A stretch of 64,000 bases of DNA from Xanthobacter sp. YC-JY1 (GTDB taxonomy: Bacteria > Pseudomonadota > Alphaproteobacteria > Rhizobiales > Xanthobacteraceae). Both the position numbers and the translations under genes were made by a program. Below, piece by piece: positions 29,178 through 37,917 of this stretch. The notes beneath the pieces are model-generated. The model had not been told where the DNA came from. It worked only from the letters and a program-made list of their open reading frames with translations, and searched no databases. Each line of letters opens with the position of its first letter. Within the stretch, counting starts at the first letter, position 1. The stretch covers positions 2,589,001 to 2,653,000 of the forward strand of contig NZ_CP032674.1 of NCBI RefSeq assembly GCF_021730305.1, given 5' to 3'.

Positions 29178-30575
29178 TTATTTTCCGTCAGGTGTGCGAA
29201 CACCGGCCCAGCTGTCGCGCACCTGATTGTAGTGCACGCGCGGGTCGTAATAATTCACCTTCAGGCCCAGCGAGAGCGCATCCAGACGACCGATGGTGGA
29301 GACCAGCGCGTAGGCCGCGACCACCCGGTCGCGCTGGGCGACGACGAGGGACGACTGCGAGTTGGTGAGGTCACGCTGCGCGTTCAGCACGTCGGTGGTG
29401 GTGCGCTGGCCGACCCGCCATTCCTCGCGGACGCCCTCAAGGGCCAGCGTGTTGGCGGCGACGGAGGCCTGCGCGGCCTGGATCTGCGCCTTCGCGGCCT
29501 CTAGCGCGCCCCAATACTGCACGGCCTGGGCGCGGATGGTGTCGCGGTTGACGTCCACCTCGATGCGCGCCTGCGTCAGCAATTCCTTGGCCTGACGGAT
29601 GTTCGCGTACTCGACGCCGCCCTGGTAGATCGGCACCGAGAGATTGAGCGTCATCGCCGCGCCGGATTGGGAGTCGACCGAGAAGTTCTGGTCGTAGGAC
29701 TGGGAGAGCTGGCCCTGCAGCGAGAGGTTCGGCATCAGGCCACCCTCGGCGACCTTCACCTGGAACATCGCCGCGTCCACGGCGAATTCGGACGCCTTGA
29801 CGGCCGGGTGGCTGCTGAGGCCGGTGGAAATCACCTTGTCCACCGACACCGGCAGTGTGCCCTCGATGGAGCGCGGGGTGGTGAGCTTGCCCGGCTCGAC
29901 GCCGATCACCTGCCGATAGTTCGCCTTCGCCGTGGAGAGGTTCGCGACGGCCTGGCTCACCTGATACTGTGCGTCTGCGACCCGGGCTTCGGCCTGGGCC
30001 ACGTCCGTACGGGTCACCTCACCCACGTTGAAGCGGTCGCGCGTGGCGCGCAATTCCTGCTGGAACGCTGCGAGGCTCTTGTTCTGCAATTCCAGGAGGG
30101 CGATCGCCTGGATGACGTTCATATACGCCGTGACACCGTTCAGAAGCACCGACTGCTCGGTGTTGCGCAGCGTCTCGCGCGATCCCCGCACCTGCGATTC
30201 GGCATTGCGGGTCTGGTTGGCGGTGACGAAGCCGTTGAACAGCGTGTAGGCGGCATTGAGCGCGAACGCGCGCGGCCAGAGCCACCCGTTGGTCTTGACG
30301 CCGGAAGCCTGCTGCTTGGCGAATTCCGGCCCGGCCTGCGCGGTGGCGTTCAGGGTCGGGCGATAGCCGGACAGCGCCTGCGGCACGGTTTCATCCGTGG
30401 CGCGGGTCCCAGCGCGCTGGGCGTTCAGCGTGGGGTTGTTCGTGTAGGCCATTGCCAGCGCCTGATCCAGCGACTGGGCAGACGCGACACCCGATGCACC
30501 CAGGACCAAAGCAAAGACACTGACGCCCGCCAAACATGCAACACCGCTTCGGCGAATGCGCTTTGCAACCGACAT
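29178..30575 (-). CDS. tolC: TolC-family outer-membrane efflux channel
   Basis: Outer-membrane channel of type I secretion and multidrug efflux systems (465 aa). A signal peptide ends near ASAQS, followed by LDQALAMAYTNNPTLNAQRAGTRA, the typical start of the first OEP repeat. A second repeat begins after residue 240 (HPAVKASEFAVDAAMFQVKVAEGG), and the helical motifs QRTTTDVLNAQRDLTNSQSSLV end the domain. Two OEP domains are required for the trimeric barrel-tunnel. No periplasmic adaptor is adjacent, so it probably serves several transporters. pcm lies 157 bp upstream; a perfect AACCGATCGGTT dyad lies in that gap. Confidence 0.94.
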   Translation of the reverse strand: MSVAKRIRRSGVACLAGVSVFALVLGASGVASAQSLDQALAMAYTNNPTLNAQRAGTRATDETVPQALSGYRPTLNATAQAGPEFAKQQASGVKTNGWLWPRAFALNAAYTLFNGFVTANQTRNAESQVRGSRETLRNTEQSVLLNGVTAYMNVIQAIALLELQNKSLAAFQQELRATRDRFNVGEVTRTDVAQAEARVADAQYQVSQAVANLSTAKANYRQVIGVEPGKLTTPRSIEGTLPVSVDKVISTGLSSHPAVKASEFAVDAAMFQVKVAEGGLMPNLSLQGQLSQSYDQNFSVDSQSGAAMTLNLSVPIYQGGVEYANIRQAKELLTQARIEVDVNRDTIRAQAVQYWGALEAAKAQIQAAQASVAANTLALEGVREEWRVGQRTTTDVLNAQRDLTNSQSSLVVAQRDRVVAAYALVSTIGRLDALSLGLKVNYYDPRVHYNQVRDSWAGVRTPDGK

Positions 30576-30672
30576 CCCAATCTCCCGATCCGACACGGCC
30601 ATGCAGACTCGCCGCACCGACTCTGCCGCGCGGTAACTTTTCGGTAAGATATCGGTCCCGCTCCCGATCCGA

Positions 30673-30684
30673 AACCGATCGGTT
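30673..30684. promoter_or_regulatory. 12-bp perfect palindrome upstream of tolC
   Basis: AACCGATCGGTT lies 98 bp before the tolC start in the pcm-tolC gap. Its size and symmetry suit a small dimeric repressor such as a TetR-type efflux regulator, but no regulator gene is adjacent and only the dyad itself is observed. Confidence 0.35.
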
Positions 30685-30732
30685 CGATGGAAGCGGCGTT
30701 TTCGGCCTACCGCGGCAAACGCGCCACAGTGG

Positions 30733-31395
30733 TCAGAAAGTGAAGCGGGGAGCGGCTTTGAAGCCGGGGAGCGCGGGAACGGCCGCGTTGAAGGCGACCC
30801 GTTCGCTCACGGAACCTGCCACCTTGGTAAACACGCAGGCCTTGCCCGCCCCGCCGTGACCGACGACGGCGACGAGGCGCCCGCCTTCCTTGACCTGATC
30901 GAACAGGGCGGCCGGCACCTCGTCCACCGAGCCGTTGAGGAGGACGAGGTCGTAGGGCGCTTCCGCCTTCCAACCCGCGTTCAGCGGCCCCTGCATCACC
31001 GCGACGTTGGCGACGCCGATCTCGGCGAGCGTGGCGGTGGCGGTGGCCGCGAGGCCGGCGTCTTCTTCCACGGCCACGACCTGCTGGGCGAGGCGGGAGA
31101 GAACGGCGGCCGAATAGCCGGTGCCGCCGCCGATATCGAGCACGTGGTCATGCTCCTGCACGTCCGCCTCCTGGATGAGGCGCGCGAGGATCATGGGCTC
31201 GATGAGGTAGCGGGTCGGGCTGCCGGAGGTCAGAGCGAGGTCGTCGTCGATATAGGCGAGCGACTTGAGCTGGGCCGGAACGAAAAGCTCGCGGGGGATT
31301 TCGAGCATTGCACCGACGATGCCCGGGTCGGTGACGTTGTTGGTGCGCACCTGGCTATCCACCATGCCGCGGCGCAGCTCGACGTAATCGATCAT
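30733..31395 (-). CDS. pcm: Protein-L-isoaspartate O-methyltransferase family protein
   Basis: SAM-dependent methyltransferase (220 aa) of the PCMT family, which repairs isoaspartyl residues in damaged proteins. Starts MIDYVELRRGMVDSQVRTNNV; motif I is HVLDIGGGTGYSAAVLSRLA near residue 80, post-motif acid EEDAGLA follows. The length and motif I differ slightly from E. coli Pcm (GSGSGYQTAIL), as is usual for the copy found next to tolC in alphaproteobacteria; this copy may not have the classical repair activity. The chosen ATG is the second in frame and gives the conserved N-terminus. Confidence 0.85.
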   Translation of the reverse strand: MIDYVELRRGMVDSQVRTNNVTDPGIVGAMLEIPRELFVPAQLKSLAYIDDDLALTSGSPTRYLIEPMILARLIQEADVQEHDHVLDIGGGTGYSAAVLSRLAQQVVAVEEDAGLAATATATLAEIGVANVAVMQGPLNAGWKAEAPYDLVLLNGSVDEVPAALFDQVKEGGRLVAVVGHGGAGKACVFTKVAGSVSERVAFNAAVPALPGFKAAPRFTF

Positions 31396-31638
31396 TTTCC
31401 CGTCTCCGGCCATCCCCTTGGCCCGGGGCGCTCAGCGGAGGCGTGTCCCGTGCCGTCGGGCTCAAGAGCCATATTGCCGCCCCTTTTGCAAGGCGCCCCT
31501 CGGGAACGGCGACAGCGCGGACGGGCTCATGTGGCCGCAAGTCGCATGGTTCCGGGCCGGCAGCGGCGAGAGTGTCCTGCACCCTGACAAAGGCGCGGGT
31601 CGATCCCCGCGCCGGCCGCTGCCGAGGAGGCGCGACGC

Positions 31639-32088
31639 ATGACGGCAACCGACATCCCCTCCCCTCCTGCATCGCAGGACCCGCGACCCGAGGGCCTCGA
31701 CGAAGCCGCGGTCCATCGTCTGGTCCATACCTTCTACGCGCGCGTGCAGAAGGACGCCCTGCTCGGCCCCATCTTCGGCGGTCGCATCGCCGACGAGGCC
31801 TGGCCGGTCCATCTCGCCAAGATGTGCGACTTCTGGTCCTCGGTGCTGCTGAAATCCGGCCGCTACGAGGGCCGCCCCCTACCGCCGCATCTGGCGCTCG
31901 GCAGCGATGCGGGCGAACCCCAGTTCGCGCGCTGGCTCGCTTTGTTCCGCCCGACCGCCCTTGAGGTGCTGCCGCCCGACGCGGCCCAGCAGGCCATCGC
32001 CCATGCCGAGCGGATGGCCTATTCCTTCCGGCTCGCCATCGGCTTCCACAAGGGCGAGGACACCACGCGGATTCTCCCTTACGGCTGA
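31639..32088 (+). CDS. Group III truncated haemoglobin
   Basis: Small cytosolic haem protein (149 aa) of the 2-over-2 globin group III. The B-helix stretch VHRLVHTFYARVQKDALLGPIF is near residue 25-45, with the distal Tyr in TFYARV. KMCDFWSSVLLKSGRYEGRPLPPHLAL near residue 62-90 matches the E-F region; its histidine is the likely proximal haem ligand. Group III members are thought to act on NO or oxygen chemistry rather than oxygen transport, but the role is unproven. The 243-bp upstream gap to pcm should hold its promoter. It stands alone on the plus strand. Confidence 0.9.
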   Translation: MTATDIPSPPASQDPRPEGLDEAAVHRLVHTFYARVQKDALLGPIFGGRIADEAWPVHLAKMCDFWSSVLLKSGRYEGRPLPPHLALGSDAGEPQFARWLALFRPTALEVLPPDAAQQAIAHAERMAYSFRLAIGFHKGEDTTRILPYG

Positions 32089-32143
32089 GCGGAAGGCGGA
32101 GCCCGCGGGCGAACCCGCGCCTCCCCCGGCTTCCGGGCGCGCA

Positions 32144-33829
32144 TCAGAGTTGCTTGTCGGTGGTGCTGATGAACTTCATGCCGCTCGTGGCTTCGAGGTT
32201 GGAAAGCGCCGCGTCGATGACCGAGAAGATGGTCGCCCGAGCCGACGCCTTGCTCAGGTCAAGCTTGGCCGAGCTTGCAACCTTGAGCTTGGTCAGCGCC
32301 GACGAGAACGCCGCGCTCGCCTGCGCCGCGGTGTAGAACTGCGCGGGGTTGGTGCCGTTGGAATAGGACAGGGTCTGGGCAACTCGCGAGAAAACGTTGG
32401 CCAGCGCGCTCATGTTGAAGACGACGCTGTTGGTCGGCGTCATCTTCAGGGACGGGCTCGTGGTGGGGATCGGGTTGTTGTAGAGCTGGTCCAGGTAATA
32501 ATGGACCTGATACGGATACTGAACGTAGGTATCCGAGCTTCCCCAGGCCGAACTATAGCTGTTCACCGATGTCACGGTGGCAGCCGTCGCCGTGGCGCCG
32601 AGAGTGCTGTAGCGGGACACGAGCGGCCCGTAGAAGCCCTGATTGTAGGCGACGTTCAGGATTACATCGAGGAAGCTGTTCGGCAGCGTCGTGAAGTTCT
32701 TCAGCGCCGTATCGAAGGCCGGCTCCCACGGGGTGGTCCAGCCCCCCTCGCCCTTCCCGGTGACGTTCAGCGCAACCAGATCGTTGTAGTGGAAGTACGC
32801 GACCAGGGCCGGGCCGTAGTATTTGTTATTGAAGGAGGCCGGCGTCGCCTTGGTGTATTGTGTGGCCGCATTGGCCATGGTGAAGCCGATGTTCTTCTGG
32901 ATCGCCACATAATTTATGAGCGAATGGCCTTTGGGCTGGTAGCTGCCAGAAACCATGTCGGCGGCATAGTTGTTGATCTGGTAGGGACCGCCCTGGCCGA
33001 CGCCCATGACCGCCTGCTGGTTTGCATTCGGATCAATGAGGTCGCTGCTCGACTTATAGTATTGGGTCGCGATATTTTCCTGCAGCAGCTGCGCGAAGAT
33101 CGATCCGTAGAGATAATCCTTGTTGTACTGGATGCCGGGAAAGCCTTCATCGATGAGATGACCGAGCAACACGCCGGCGACCATATTCGACATGATCAGG
33201 TCGTCGTAATTCCCACCCGTGAGGGTGAGCGAGTCCTGGGCGGTACCGACGCCGAGCAGCAGATGGAAATTGATCGTCCCCGTGCTGGCCGTGCTGGGCG
33301 GCGGGCCACTGAGGGTGGTGACGGTGACCGGCGCCGATTTGGCCGAAGCGCCGACAGAATCCACGGCCGCAACGGCAAAGCTATAGGAGGTGAGCGGCGT
33401 CAGGCCCGACACCGTCACGCTGGCGCCGGCCGAGGTCGTCGTCAGGGCGCCATTCATGTAAATCTGGTAGCCGGATATAGTGCAGTTCGCCACCGTCACC
33501 GGGGTCCATGTCAGCGTCGTCGCGTTGCCGGTGGTGCCGGATGCGGCGAGGCCCTTGGGGACCGGCGGCACGGCGGTGCAATTGGAGCAGGATCCGGACT
33601 GGGTCCACGGCTGCCCGGTGCCTGATCCGCCGTTGTTGGTGGCGGGGTCCTGATTCTGGGTCCACCAATTGGCGCGATAGATGATGCCGTTTTCGCTGGC
33701 CTGCGCGCCCGCCGTGTAGACCGATGACGAGTTCCAGGCTGCGGGGCAGGACTGGGCCGATGCCGATCCTGCAAGCCATGGGGTGAAGGCGGACACCAGT
33801 GCGATGGACGTGGCGTGAAGAATCCTCAT
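32144..33829 (-). CDS. Secreted chitin-binding (CBM5/12) and fibronectin III protein
   Basis: Exported protein (561 aa) with a signal peptide ending ASAQS near residue 26. Residues 28-80 match a chitin-binding type 3 (CBM5/12) domain: the aromatic pattern AWNSSSVYTAGA, then IIYRANWWTQNQDP and GQPW. Residues about 88-175 form an FnIII domain (TLTWTPV, ISGYQIYMNG, LTPLTSYSFAVAAVDSVGAS). The remaining 380 residues are an uncharacterised domain rich in Tyr, Asn and Ser with GVGQGGPYQINNYAADM near residue 280, which might be a lysozyme-like active-site region. Composition is less GC-rich than its neighbours, suggesting transfer. A glycan-degrading or adhesive role is inferred from architecture only. 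Confidence 0.75.
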   Translation of the reverse strand: MRILHATSIALVSAFTPWLAGSASAQSCPAAWNSSSVYTAGAQASENGIIYRANWWTQNQDPATNNGGSGTGQPWTQSGSCSNCTAVPPVPKGLAASGTTGNATTLTWTPVTVANCTISGYQIYMNGALTTTSAGASVTVSGLTPLTSYSFAVAAVDSVGASAKSAPVTVTTLSGPPPSTASTGTINFHLLLGVGTAQDSLTLTGGNYDDLIMSNMVAGVLLGHLIDEGFPGIQYNKDYLYGSIFAQLLQENIATQYYKSSSDLIDPNANQQAVMGVGQGGPYQINNYAADMVSGSYQPKGHSLINYVAIQKNIGFTMANAATQYTKATPASFNNKYYGPALVAYFHYNDLVALNVTGKGEGGWTTPWEPAFDTALKNFTTLPNSFLDVILNVAYNQGFYGPLVSRYSTLGATATAATVTSVNSYSSAWGSSDTYVQYPYQVHYYLDQLYNNPIPTTSPSLKMTPTNSVVFNMSALANVFSRVAQTLSYSNGTNPAQFYTAAQASAAFSSALTKLKVASSAKLDLSKASARATIFSVIDAALSNLEATSGMKFISTTDKQL

Positions 33830-34245
33830 GGCAGCCCCCAATTTGACAGCCCTTTGGGCGGTACCGGTATAGGGCACTCCACGCTTGTGTCGATAGCTGA
33901 AAATGATGCGGCTTAGTAACGCCCGGCGCGACGAAGAGATCTCGCCTTGGATTTATGGCCCATGGCCGCCATTTGCCATTTCGATACCTTCGGACGCTGC
34001 AATCTATATGTGCAGCGAGGATCTGGTTGCATTCATGGCCTCGCCGCAACCGTCTTGAGGGTGATTCCACTTTACAATGGCACGCACCTCTGCCGGGGCG
34101 CGCTGGAGTTCGTTTTAAACTAGATGAATCCGGCCGATGAGGTACTCAGAACCACCCGCCCCCTCGACGCACATTCTTCCCTTGGGTAAAAGGGGACTAG
34201 GGGCAAAAGGCTCACCGTTGTGAGCGCTGACGAGGAAGCCGCCGA
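33830..34245. other. Low-GC gap with a decayed glycosyltransferase fragment
   Basis: About 415 bp between the divergent chitin-binding gene and the glycosyltransferase gene. It has a lower GC content than the window average and contains the pseudogene fragment listed separately (34061-34144). I see no other credible gene. Confidence 0.6.
34061..34144 (+). pseudogene. Remnant of a family-2 glycosyltransferase N-terminus
   Basis: Reading from 34061, the frame gives VIPLYNG, five diverged residues, GALEFVLN, a TAG stop at 34121-34123, then MNPADEV. This aligns without gaps to the intact gene downstream (VIPLYNG, five residues, AALHSVLA, Q, TRPADEV). After PADEV the similarity ends. The intact gene begins 185 bp further on, so this looks like a decayed partial duplicate or the stump of a replaced gene. 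Confidence 0.7.
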
Positions 34246-35226
34246 TTGTCGATTACGATTGCTGCGGTCATTCCACTCTATAATGGAGAACCGTTCATCG
34301 GAGCGGCGCTCCACAGCGTACTGGCCCAGACCCGACCGGCTGATGAAGTGATCGTCGTCAACGACGGCTCCACCGATGAGGGCCCCGCCATCGTCGAGGA
34401 GATCGCGCGTCATCATCCCGTGCGCCTGATGCACAAGCCGAACGGCGGGCAGTCATCCGCGCGCAATCTGGCAATCCGCTCGACCACGTGTTCCCACATC
34501 GCGCTGCTGGATCAGGACGACGTCTGGTACGAGGATCATCTGGCGGCGCTTCACCAGCCGTTCGTCGACGCCGAGATTCGTCGGCTCGGGCTGGTCTACG
34601 GCAACCTCGACCAGATCGACCGCAACGGCCGGCTCATTACCGAGCATTGTCTGGATCAGGTCCCCACGCCGCATCCCAAGCGGTCCCTGATGCAGTGCCT
34701 GCAACACGACATGTTCATCCTGCCCGGCGCGTCGCTGGTGGACCGGCAGGCCATGCTCGACGCCGGCCTGTTCGACGAGCGCCTGTCCGGCTACGAGGAC
34801 GACGACCTGTTCGTCCGCCTCTACTCCATGGGTGTGAAGAGCTGCTATCTCGACAAGTCCGTCACCATGTGGCGCATCTATCCGGAATCCACCTCCTTCA
34901 GCGCCCGCATGGCCCGCTCGCGGATGATCTATTTCCATAAGCTGATCGAGGCGCATCCGGATGAACCCCGACTCGGGCTGTTCTGGCGCCGGGACGTGAT
35001 TGCCCCCCGCTTCACCAGCATCCTGCGCAGCGAGTTCCTGCAGGCCTCCAAGGCCGCCGACTTCGACCGCGCCCTCCGCGCCTGGGACGACCTGAAAACG
35101 GTAGCGCCCTACATGAAGAAGAGGGTGCAGATGCGGATCAGGCTTGTGGGCCCCCTGATCGAGGCCACGCTGGCCGGGCCGTTGACCAGCGTCGCCCGCC
35201 GGCTGCTGCGGCACGCCCTGCGCTGA
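34246..35226 (+). CDS. Family-2 glycosyltransferase
   Basis: Cytosolic GT-A fold glycosyltransferase (326 aa). The nucleotide-sugar site is clear: IAAVIPLYNGEPFIGAALHS at the N-terminus, EVIVVNDGSTDEG near residue 40, and the metal-binding HIALLDQDDVWYEDHL near residue 85. The acceptor region has GYEDDDLFVRLYSMG near residue 185. It starts at TTG with GAGGA 9 bases upstream. The sugar and acceptor are unknown; neighbouring genes do not form a polysaccharide cluster. A truncated, decayed copy of the same N-terminus lies just upstream. Confidence 0.85.
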   Translation: MSITIAAVIPLYNGEPFIGAALHSVLAQTRPADEVIVVNDGSTDEGPAIVEEIARHHPVRLMHKPNGGQSSARNLAIRSTTCSHIALLDQDDVWYEDHLAALHQPFVDAEIRRLGLVYGNLDQIDRNGRLITEHCLDQVPTPHPKRSLMQCLQHDMFILPGASLVDRQAMLDAGLFDERLSGYEDDDLFVRLYSMGVKSCYLDKSVTMWRIYPESTSFSARMARSRMIYFHKLIEAHPDEPRLGLFWRRDVIAPRFTSILRSEFLQASKAADFDRALRAWDDLKTVAPYMKKRVQMRIRLVGPLIEATLAGPLTSVARRLLRHALR

Positions 35227-35267
35227 TCCACTGCGTTCGCGAAGACGGGGGACAATCCGAAGCGACG

Positions 35268-35296
35268 CTTGCGTGGTTCAGGCGAACGCCTTAAGA
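35268..35296 (+). promoter_or_regulatory. Promoter of tRNA-Cys
   Basis: A -35-like CTTGCG (35268-35273), a 17-bp spacer and a -10-like TTAAGA (35291-35296) lie 14 bp before the mature tRNA-Cys 5' end. Confidence 0.5.
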
Positions 35297-35310
35297 ACAC
35301 GCGCTCGTGA

Positions 35311-35384
35311 GGCCACGTGGCGGAGTGGTTACGCAGCGGACTGCAAATCCGTGCACCCCGGTTCGATTCCGGGCGTGGCCTCCA
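35311..35384 (+). tRNA. tRNA-Cys (GCA)
   Basis: A 74-nt cloverleaf. The acceptor stem GGCCACG pairs with CGTGGCC (35374-35380), followed by discriminator U and an encoded CCA. The anticodon loop CTGCAAA gives anticodon GCA. The T-arm carries GGTTCGATTCC. Confidence 0.97.
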
Positions 35385-35539
35385 GTTTCCCTGAAAGCCA
35401 AGTCAGATAGCCAGCTTCCGCCCGGTTCGTGGCGGTGCGCTGCAGCATGCTTTCGGGCCGGAAAGTTGACTTAGCCTCTTGCTGGCAGTTCATGGGGACA
35501 CCGAAGCGGTCCCGCATCCGGACGCCGCCGGAGATGTAC

Positions 35540-37390
35540 ATGAACGCGAAAGCCGCCCAGCGCCACGGGCCTCCTCCCACTTCGGACGAGACCAATGCCG
35601 TCCTGCGGCGCCTCCTCCTGTCCGACGGCCGCAAGCACTGGAAGGGCTATGTGCTGGCCTTCGTCTTCATGGGCACCATGGCCGCCTGCACGGCGGGCCT
35701 CGCCTATCTGATGAACGATGCCGTCAACGCCATCTTCGTGCACCCCACCCCCGCGGCGGTGTGGGCAGTGTCGGGCATCGTGATGGTGCTTTCCATCATC
35801 AAGGGCGCCTCGGCCTACGGGCAGAGCATCACCATGGCCCGCATCGGCAACCGGGTGGTGGCCGACAACCAGAAGCGCGCCTTCGACCGTCTGATGCTTC
35901 AGGACGCCGCCTATTTCGGCCATCGCCATACGGCAGAGATCACCACGCGCTTCACCGCCGGCGCCGCGGGCGCGCGTGGCGCGCTGGACCTGATCGTCAC
36001 CAGCATCGGTCGCGATGCCCTGTCGCTGGTGATGCTGGCCGGCGTCGCCTTCGTGCAGGATCCCTTCCTGGCCGTCATCGCCCTGGTGGTGATGCCGGCT
36101 GCGGTGCTTGGCACGCGCAAGCTCATCAAGAAGGCCAAGACCATCTTCACCACCGGCTTCACCTCGGGCGTGAAGCTGTCCTCCATCGTCATGGAGGTGT
36201 TCCAGGGCATCCGCACGGTGAAGGCCTACACGCTTGAGCCGGTGATGCGGGAGCGCACCCACAAATTCATCGACGACGTGGAGATCAACGCCAACCGCCT
36301 CGTGCGCACCCAGGCCAAGTCCAGCCCCCTGATGGAGACGCTGGGCGGCCTCGCCATCGGCGGCGTGATTCTCTACGCGGGATATAATGTGATCGAGCTC
36401 GGCCGCTCGCCGGGCCAGTTCTTCTCGGTGCTCACCGCCCTGCTGCTGGCCTATGAGCCGGCCAAGCGGCTGTCGCGCCTGCATGTGGAGCTGGTCAGCC
36501 ACGTCATGGGCGCGCGCATGCTGTTCGACCTACTCGATGCGCCCGCCCCCGACGCCGACGCCCCCGGCGTCGGCGCCCTGCCCCGCCCCCGCGGCCGGGT
36601 GGAATTCAAGGACGTGGTGTTCGCCTATCGCCCCGGCGAGAATGTGCTGCGCAGTCTCGATCTGGTGGCGGAGCCCGGCCGGACGACGGCGCTGGTCGGC
36701 CAGTCCGGCGGCGGCAAGACCACCATCATCAACCTGATCGAGCGCTTCTACGATCCCCAGTCCGGCGCCGTGCTGATCGACGACGTGGACACCCGCACCG
36801 TCTCGCGCACCTCCGTGCGGGCCTCGGTGGCGCTGGTGAGCCAGGACGTCTACCTGTTCTCGGGCACCATCCGCGAGAATATCGGCTTCGGCCGGCCGGG
36901 CGCGTCGGAAGAGGAGATCGTCGCGGCGGCCAAGGCGGCCCACGCCCATCCCTTCATCATGGGCTTCGAGACCGGCTACGACACGTTCGTAGGCGAGCAC
37001 GGGGCGCAGCTCTCAGGCGGGCAGCGCCAGCGCATCGCCATCGCCCGCGCCTTCCTGAAGAACGCCCCCATCCTGCTCCTCGACGAGGCCACCGCTGCGC
37101 TCGACTCCGAGTCGGAAGCCGAGGTGCAGAAGGCGCTGGCGGAACTCGCCCACGAGCGCACCACCATCGTCATCGCCCACCGGCTCCAGACCGTGGTGCG
37201 CGCCGATCGGATCTGCGTGATCGAGGGCGGCCGCGTGGTGGAGAGCGGCACCCACGACGAGCTGATCGCCCGTCGCGGCCGCTATTACGGATTCTATTTC
37301 GCCCAGTTCGCGCACGAGAGCGGGAATGCCGACTCAAGAGTGGGCAGCGCGGTGGAGTCCGGCCCGGACGGCGATTTGTTGAGGGCCTGA
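35540..37390 (+). CDS. ABC exporter, fused transmembrane and ATPase domains (MsbA type)
   Basis: Half-size ABC exporter (616 aa) acting as a homodimer in the inner membrane. Residues about 30-315 hold six helices of the exporter fold, starting at WKGYVLAFVFMGTMAACTAG. The ATPase domain shows Walker A GQSGGGKT near residue 398, signature LSGGQRQRIAIARAFL near residue 500, Walker B ILLLDEATAALDSE near residue 522 and the H-loop VIAHRL. Family-level substrates include lipid A, glucans and drugs; none can be chosen here. The second of two close ATGs is preferred because GGAG lies 6 bases before it. It ends at a hairpin and stands alone between tRNA genes. Confidence 0.93.
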   Translation: MNAKAAQRHGPPPTSDETNAVLRRLLLSDGRKHWKGYVLAFVFMGTMAACTAGLAYLMNDAVNAIFVHPTPAAVWAVSGIVMVLSIIKGASAYGQSITMARIGNRVVADNQKRAFDRLMLQDAAYFGHRHTAEITTRFTAGAAGARGALDLIVTSIGRDALSLVMLAGVAFVQDPFLAVIALVVMPAAVLGTRKLIKKAKTIFTTGFTSGVKLSSIVMEVFQGIRTVKAYTLEPVMRERTHKFIDDVEINANRLVRTQAKSSPLMETLGGLAIGGVILYAGYNVIELGRSPGQFFSVLTALLLAYEPAKRLSRLHVELVSHVMGARMLFDLLDAPAPDADAPGVGALPRPRGRVEFKDVVFAYRPGENVLRSLDLVAEPGRTTALVGQSGGGKTTIINLIERFYDPQSGAVLIDDVDTRTVSRTSVRASVALVSQDVYLFSGTIRENIGFGRPGASEEEIVAAAKAAHAHPFIMGFETGYDTFVGEHGAQLSGGQRQRIAIARAFLKNAPILLLDEATAALDSESEAEVQKALAELAHERTTIVIAHRLQTVVRADRICVIEGGRVVESGTHDELIARRGRYYGFYFAQFAHESGNADSRVGSAVESGPDGDLLRA

Positions 37391-37397
37391 GAATCCA

Positions 37398-37425
37398 GCA
37401 CCGGCGGCACTTTGCGCGCCGGTGC
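37398..37425 (+). terminator. Terminator-like hairpin after the ABC exporter
   Basis: GCACCGGC (37398-37405) pairs perfectly with GCCGGTGC (37418-37425) around 12 bases, 8 bp after the stop codon. No uridine run follows, so it may be a Rho-dependent end or an mRNA-stabilising stem. Confidence 0.5.
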
Positions 37426-37457
37426 GGCAACTTCCCCCGGAAAAGCGCGTCTTACGG

Positions 37458-37486
37458 CTTCACAAGCGGCGATGTGGTTGCTATAT
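37458..37486 (+). promoter_or_regulatory. Promoter of tRNA-Asn
   Basis: CTTCAC (37458-37463), a 17-bp spacer and CTATAT (37481-37486) lie 28 bp before the tRNA-Asn 5' end. The -35 is close to the alphaproteobacterial CTTGAC form. Confidence 0.55.
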
Positions 37487-37513
37487 CGCCGGCCTCGGTC
37501 GCGAGACCCACGG

Positions 37514-37589
37514 TCCCTGATAGCTCAGTTGGTAGAGCGTTCGACTGTTAATCGAATGGTCGCAGGTTCGAGTCCTGCTCAGGGAGCCA
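37514..37589 (+). tRNA. tRNA-Asn (GTT)
   Basis: A 76-nt cloverleaf. Acceptor stem TCCCTGA pairs with TCAGGGA (37579-37585), then G and encoded CCA. The anticodon loop CTGTTAA gives anticodon GTT. The D-arm contains the AGCTCAGTTGGTAGAGC stretch. Confidence 0.98.
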
Positions 37590-37811
37590 CTTCTACCTCC
37601 ACCTTGCCGCCCCTTTCCTGCCAGCCCTCGGCGACTCACGCGCCAGAAGCGCACGAACCGTCGTGCTCTGGCGACCGCGCCGCCTACCGCGCTCGAAGGT
37701 TGTCTTGTGTGGATCGACGGCAGAGGCGTTTCATTCACCCTCTCGGGTGGCCGGCGGGCCCTTGCGCCCCCCGTCCCGAAAATGTAGCAACGAAGCCGTT
37801 CGGCGGAATGT

Positions 37812-37888
37812 CGGAGCATAGCGCAGCCTGGTAGCGCATCTGCTTTGGGAGCAGAGGGTCGCAGGTTCAAATCCTGCTGCTCCGACCA
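37812..37888 (+). tRNA. tRNA-Pro (TGG)
   Basis: A 77-nt cloverleaf. Acceptor stem CGGAGCA pairs with TGCTCCG (37878-37884), then A and encoded CCA. The anticodon loop TTTGGGA gives anticodon TGG. Confidence 0.98.
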
Positions 37889-37917
37889 CCCTCCACCGCG
37901 GGCTCACCATCGGCTCT

